From Lentisphaeria bacterium (GTDB lineage Bacteria; Verrucomicrobiota; Lentisphaeria; Victivallales; UBA1829): 7,271 nt of DNA. The notes under the pieces were generated by a model, which had not been told where the DNA came from, searched no databases, and saw only the letters and a program-made list of their open reading frames with translations. Location of the stretch: contig JAFVRL010000196.1 in the NCBI GenBank assembly GCA_017504325.1, positions 1 to 7,271 of the forward strand, given 5' to 3'. Positions within the stretch are counted from its first letter, which is position 1. Each line of letters begins with the position of its first letter. Positions 6,715-7,271 of this stretch are shown here, in pieces. The position numbers were made by a program, and so were the translations under genes.

Positions 6715-6719
6715 GGTAT
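6697..6719. repeat. Inverted repeat ATACCT-N11-AGGTAT over the -35 box
   Basis: Perfect six-base arms at 6697-6702 and 6714-6719 enclose an 11-base, T-rich centre. The repeat contains the -35 box (6709-6714) of the operon promoter and overlaps one copy of the AAACAGGT direct repeat. Size and position suit a dimeric repressor or activator site. Confidence 0.4.
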
Positions 6720-6761
6720 GACAAATCATTTTTCATCAAATAACAGCAAGTCTGCAGAAAT

Positions 6762-6833
6762 GGAAAAACATTTTTGATTTTTCCTTGTATTTGATCTGAT
6801 AAATGCTATCTTATCCGGAGCAACAAGGAAAAA
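6762..6833. repeat. Overlapping inverted repeats upstream of the Sir2 gene
   Basis: TTTTTCCTTGT (6778-6788) and ACAAGGAAAAA (6823-6833) are a perfect 11-base inverted repeat with 34 bases between. The same middle arm can also pair with GGAAAAA (6762-6768) upstream, as seven base pairs around a nine-base loop. The right arm overlaps the AAAGGA ribosome binding site (6831-6836) and the middle arm overlaps the proposed -35 box. At DNA level it could be an operator. In RNA it would work as two alternative hairpins only if transcription starts upstream of about 6762. Confidence 0.5.
6785..6812 (+). promoter_or_regulatory. Candidate promoter of the Sir2 gene
   Basis: TTGTAT (6785-6790), a 16-base spacer and TATCTT (6807-6812), with TGC before the -10 box as an extended -10 element. 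The start would be near 6819, giving a leader of about 27 bases. A second possible -35, TTGATT, lies at 6774-6779 but has a poorer partner. Confidence 0.4.
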
Positions 6834-6845
6834 GGATGATGCGTA

Positions 6846-7271
6846 ATGGATGAAAGTTATATAAAATGTTTTGAGGAGATCGCCAAAGCAGATACAGTAA
6901 CGGTTCTTACCGGTGCCGGAGTATCCACTCTTTCAGGCATCGCGGATTTCCGCGGGGAAAACGGTTTCTACTCCAACGGCGACAGTATGTACGGTGTCAA
7001 AAAAGAGAAGATCTTTGATATTGATTTTTTCCATCAGAGGCCGGAAGTCTTTTTTCACTATGCAAAAGAGTATCTTTATCCCATGCTGGATAAATCTCCC
7101 TCCATTGCACATACGGCACTTGCAAAAATGCAGCAAAAAGATTTATGCGGAAATATTTACACGCAAAATATCGACACATTGCATACCAAAGCAGGCGGGG
7201 GAAAAGTCATAGAACTGCACGGAACTCTTGCAGAACATTATTGCACATTCTGTCACTCTTTTTATGAGACA
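6846..7271 (+). CDS. Sir2-family NAD-dependent protein deacylase, N-terminal part (cut by the right edge)
   Basis: The first 142 residues are present and the frame is open to the window end. Sir2 enzymes (sirtuins) remove acyl groups from lysines in cytoplasmic proteins, using NAD and releasing nicotinamide and O-acetyl-ADP-ribose. Conserved elements are TGAGVSTLSGIADFRG (22-37), which binds NAD; TQNIDTLH (106-113); ELHG (123-126) with the catalytic H125; and C133-x-x-C136, the first half of the zinc site. TLSG in place of the commoner AESG is a form I recall from clostridial members. The second Cys pair and the end of the Rossmann fold lie outside. The ATG at 6846 has AAAGGA (6831-6836) upstream. 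An earlier ATG at 6835 opens only a five-codon frame that ends in TGA overlapping the true start, and is unlikely to matter. The gene diverges from the glycosyltransferase operon. Confidence 0.93.
   Translation, partial: MDESYIKCFEEIAKADTVTVLTGAGVSTLSGIADFRGENGFYSNGDSMYGVKKEKIFDIDFFHQRPEVFFHYAKEYLYPMLDKSPSIAHTALAKMQQKDLCGNIYTQNIDTLHTKAGGGKVIELHGTLAEHYCTFCHSFYET

Noticed and set aside
6835..6849. A five-codon leader peptide frame ending at the Sir2 start
   Set aside because: It overlaps the ribosome binding site region and has no site of its own. The resemblance to a leader peptide is most likely accidental.

Overview
The window looks like chromosomal DNA from a low-to-moderate GC Firmicute, most likely a gut-type Clostridia (Lachnospiraceae-like). 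The basis is AGGAG-type ribosome binding sites before most genes, clear SigA-type promoters, a TTG start codon, and proteins that read like clostridial family members. This is judged from recalled family patterns; no database was searched. Genes are tightly packed and no gene-free stretch exceeds 300 bases. I see no tRNA, rRNA, CRISPR array, insertion sequence or phage gene.

Left part (1-2500): the first 24 codons of a cytidine-deaminase-like gene run leftward off the edge behind a good promoter. Next is a leftward class I SAM-dependent methyltransferase broken by a frameshift near base 296. Diverging from it is an intact MATE-family efflux pump with an extended -10 promoter that is overlapped by an imperfect inverted repeat.

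Central part (2529-6600, all leftward): a four-gene operon behind a strong promoter at 6686-6714. In transcription order it encodes a family 2 glycosyltransferase of the polyprenyl-phosphate type, a NodB-like polysaccharide deacetylase without a signal peptide, phosphatidylserine decarboxylase (Psd), and a multi-membrane-spanning GT39/PMT_2 (ArnT-like) glycosyltransferase. Gaps are 16, 27 and 54 bases; the last carries a hairpin directly after the psd stop codon. Glycosyltransferase + cytoplasmic deacylase + lipid-linked-sugar transferase is the logic of ArnC-ArnD-ArnT in Gram-negative lipid A modification. Here it appears in an apparent Gram-positive and is joined to phosphatidylethanolamine synthesis. 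The working idea is that a sugar is loaded on a polyprenyl phosphate, de-N-acylated inside the cell to expose an amine, then flipped and transferred to an envelope acceptor, while Psd makes zwitterionic phosphatidylethanolamine. Both would make the cell surface less negative. This is the most interesting candidate system in the window, but it is inferred from gene content and motifs only.

Right part (6601-7271): a 245-base divergent control region full of inverted and direct repeats, then the first 142 codons of a rightward Sir2-type NAD-dependent deacylase cut by the window edge. A perfect 11-base inverted repeat links its -35 box to its ribosome binding site.
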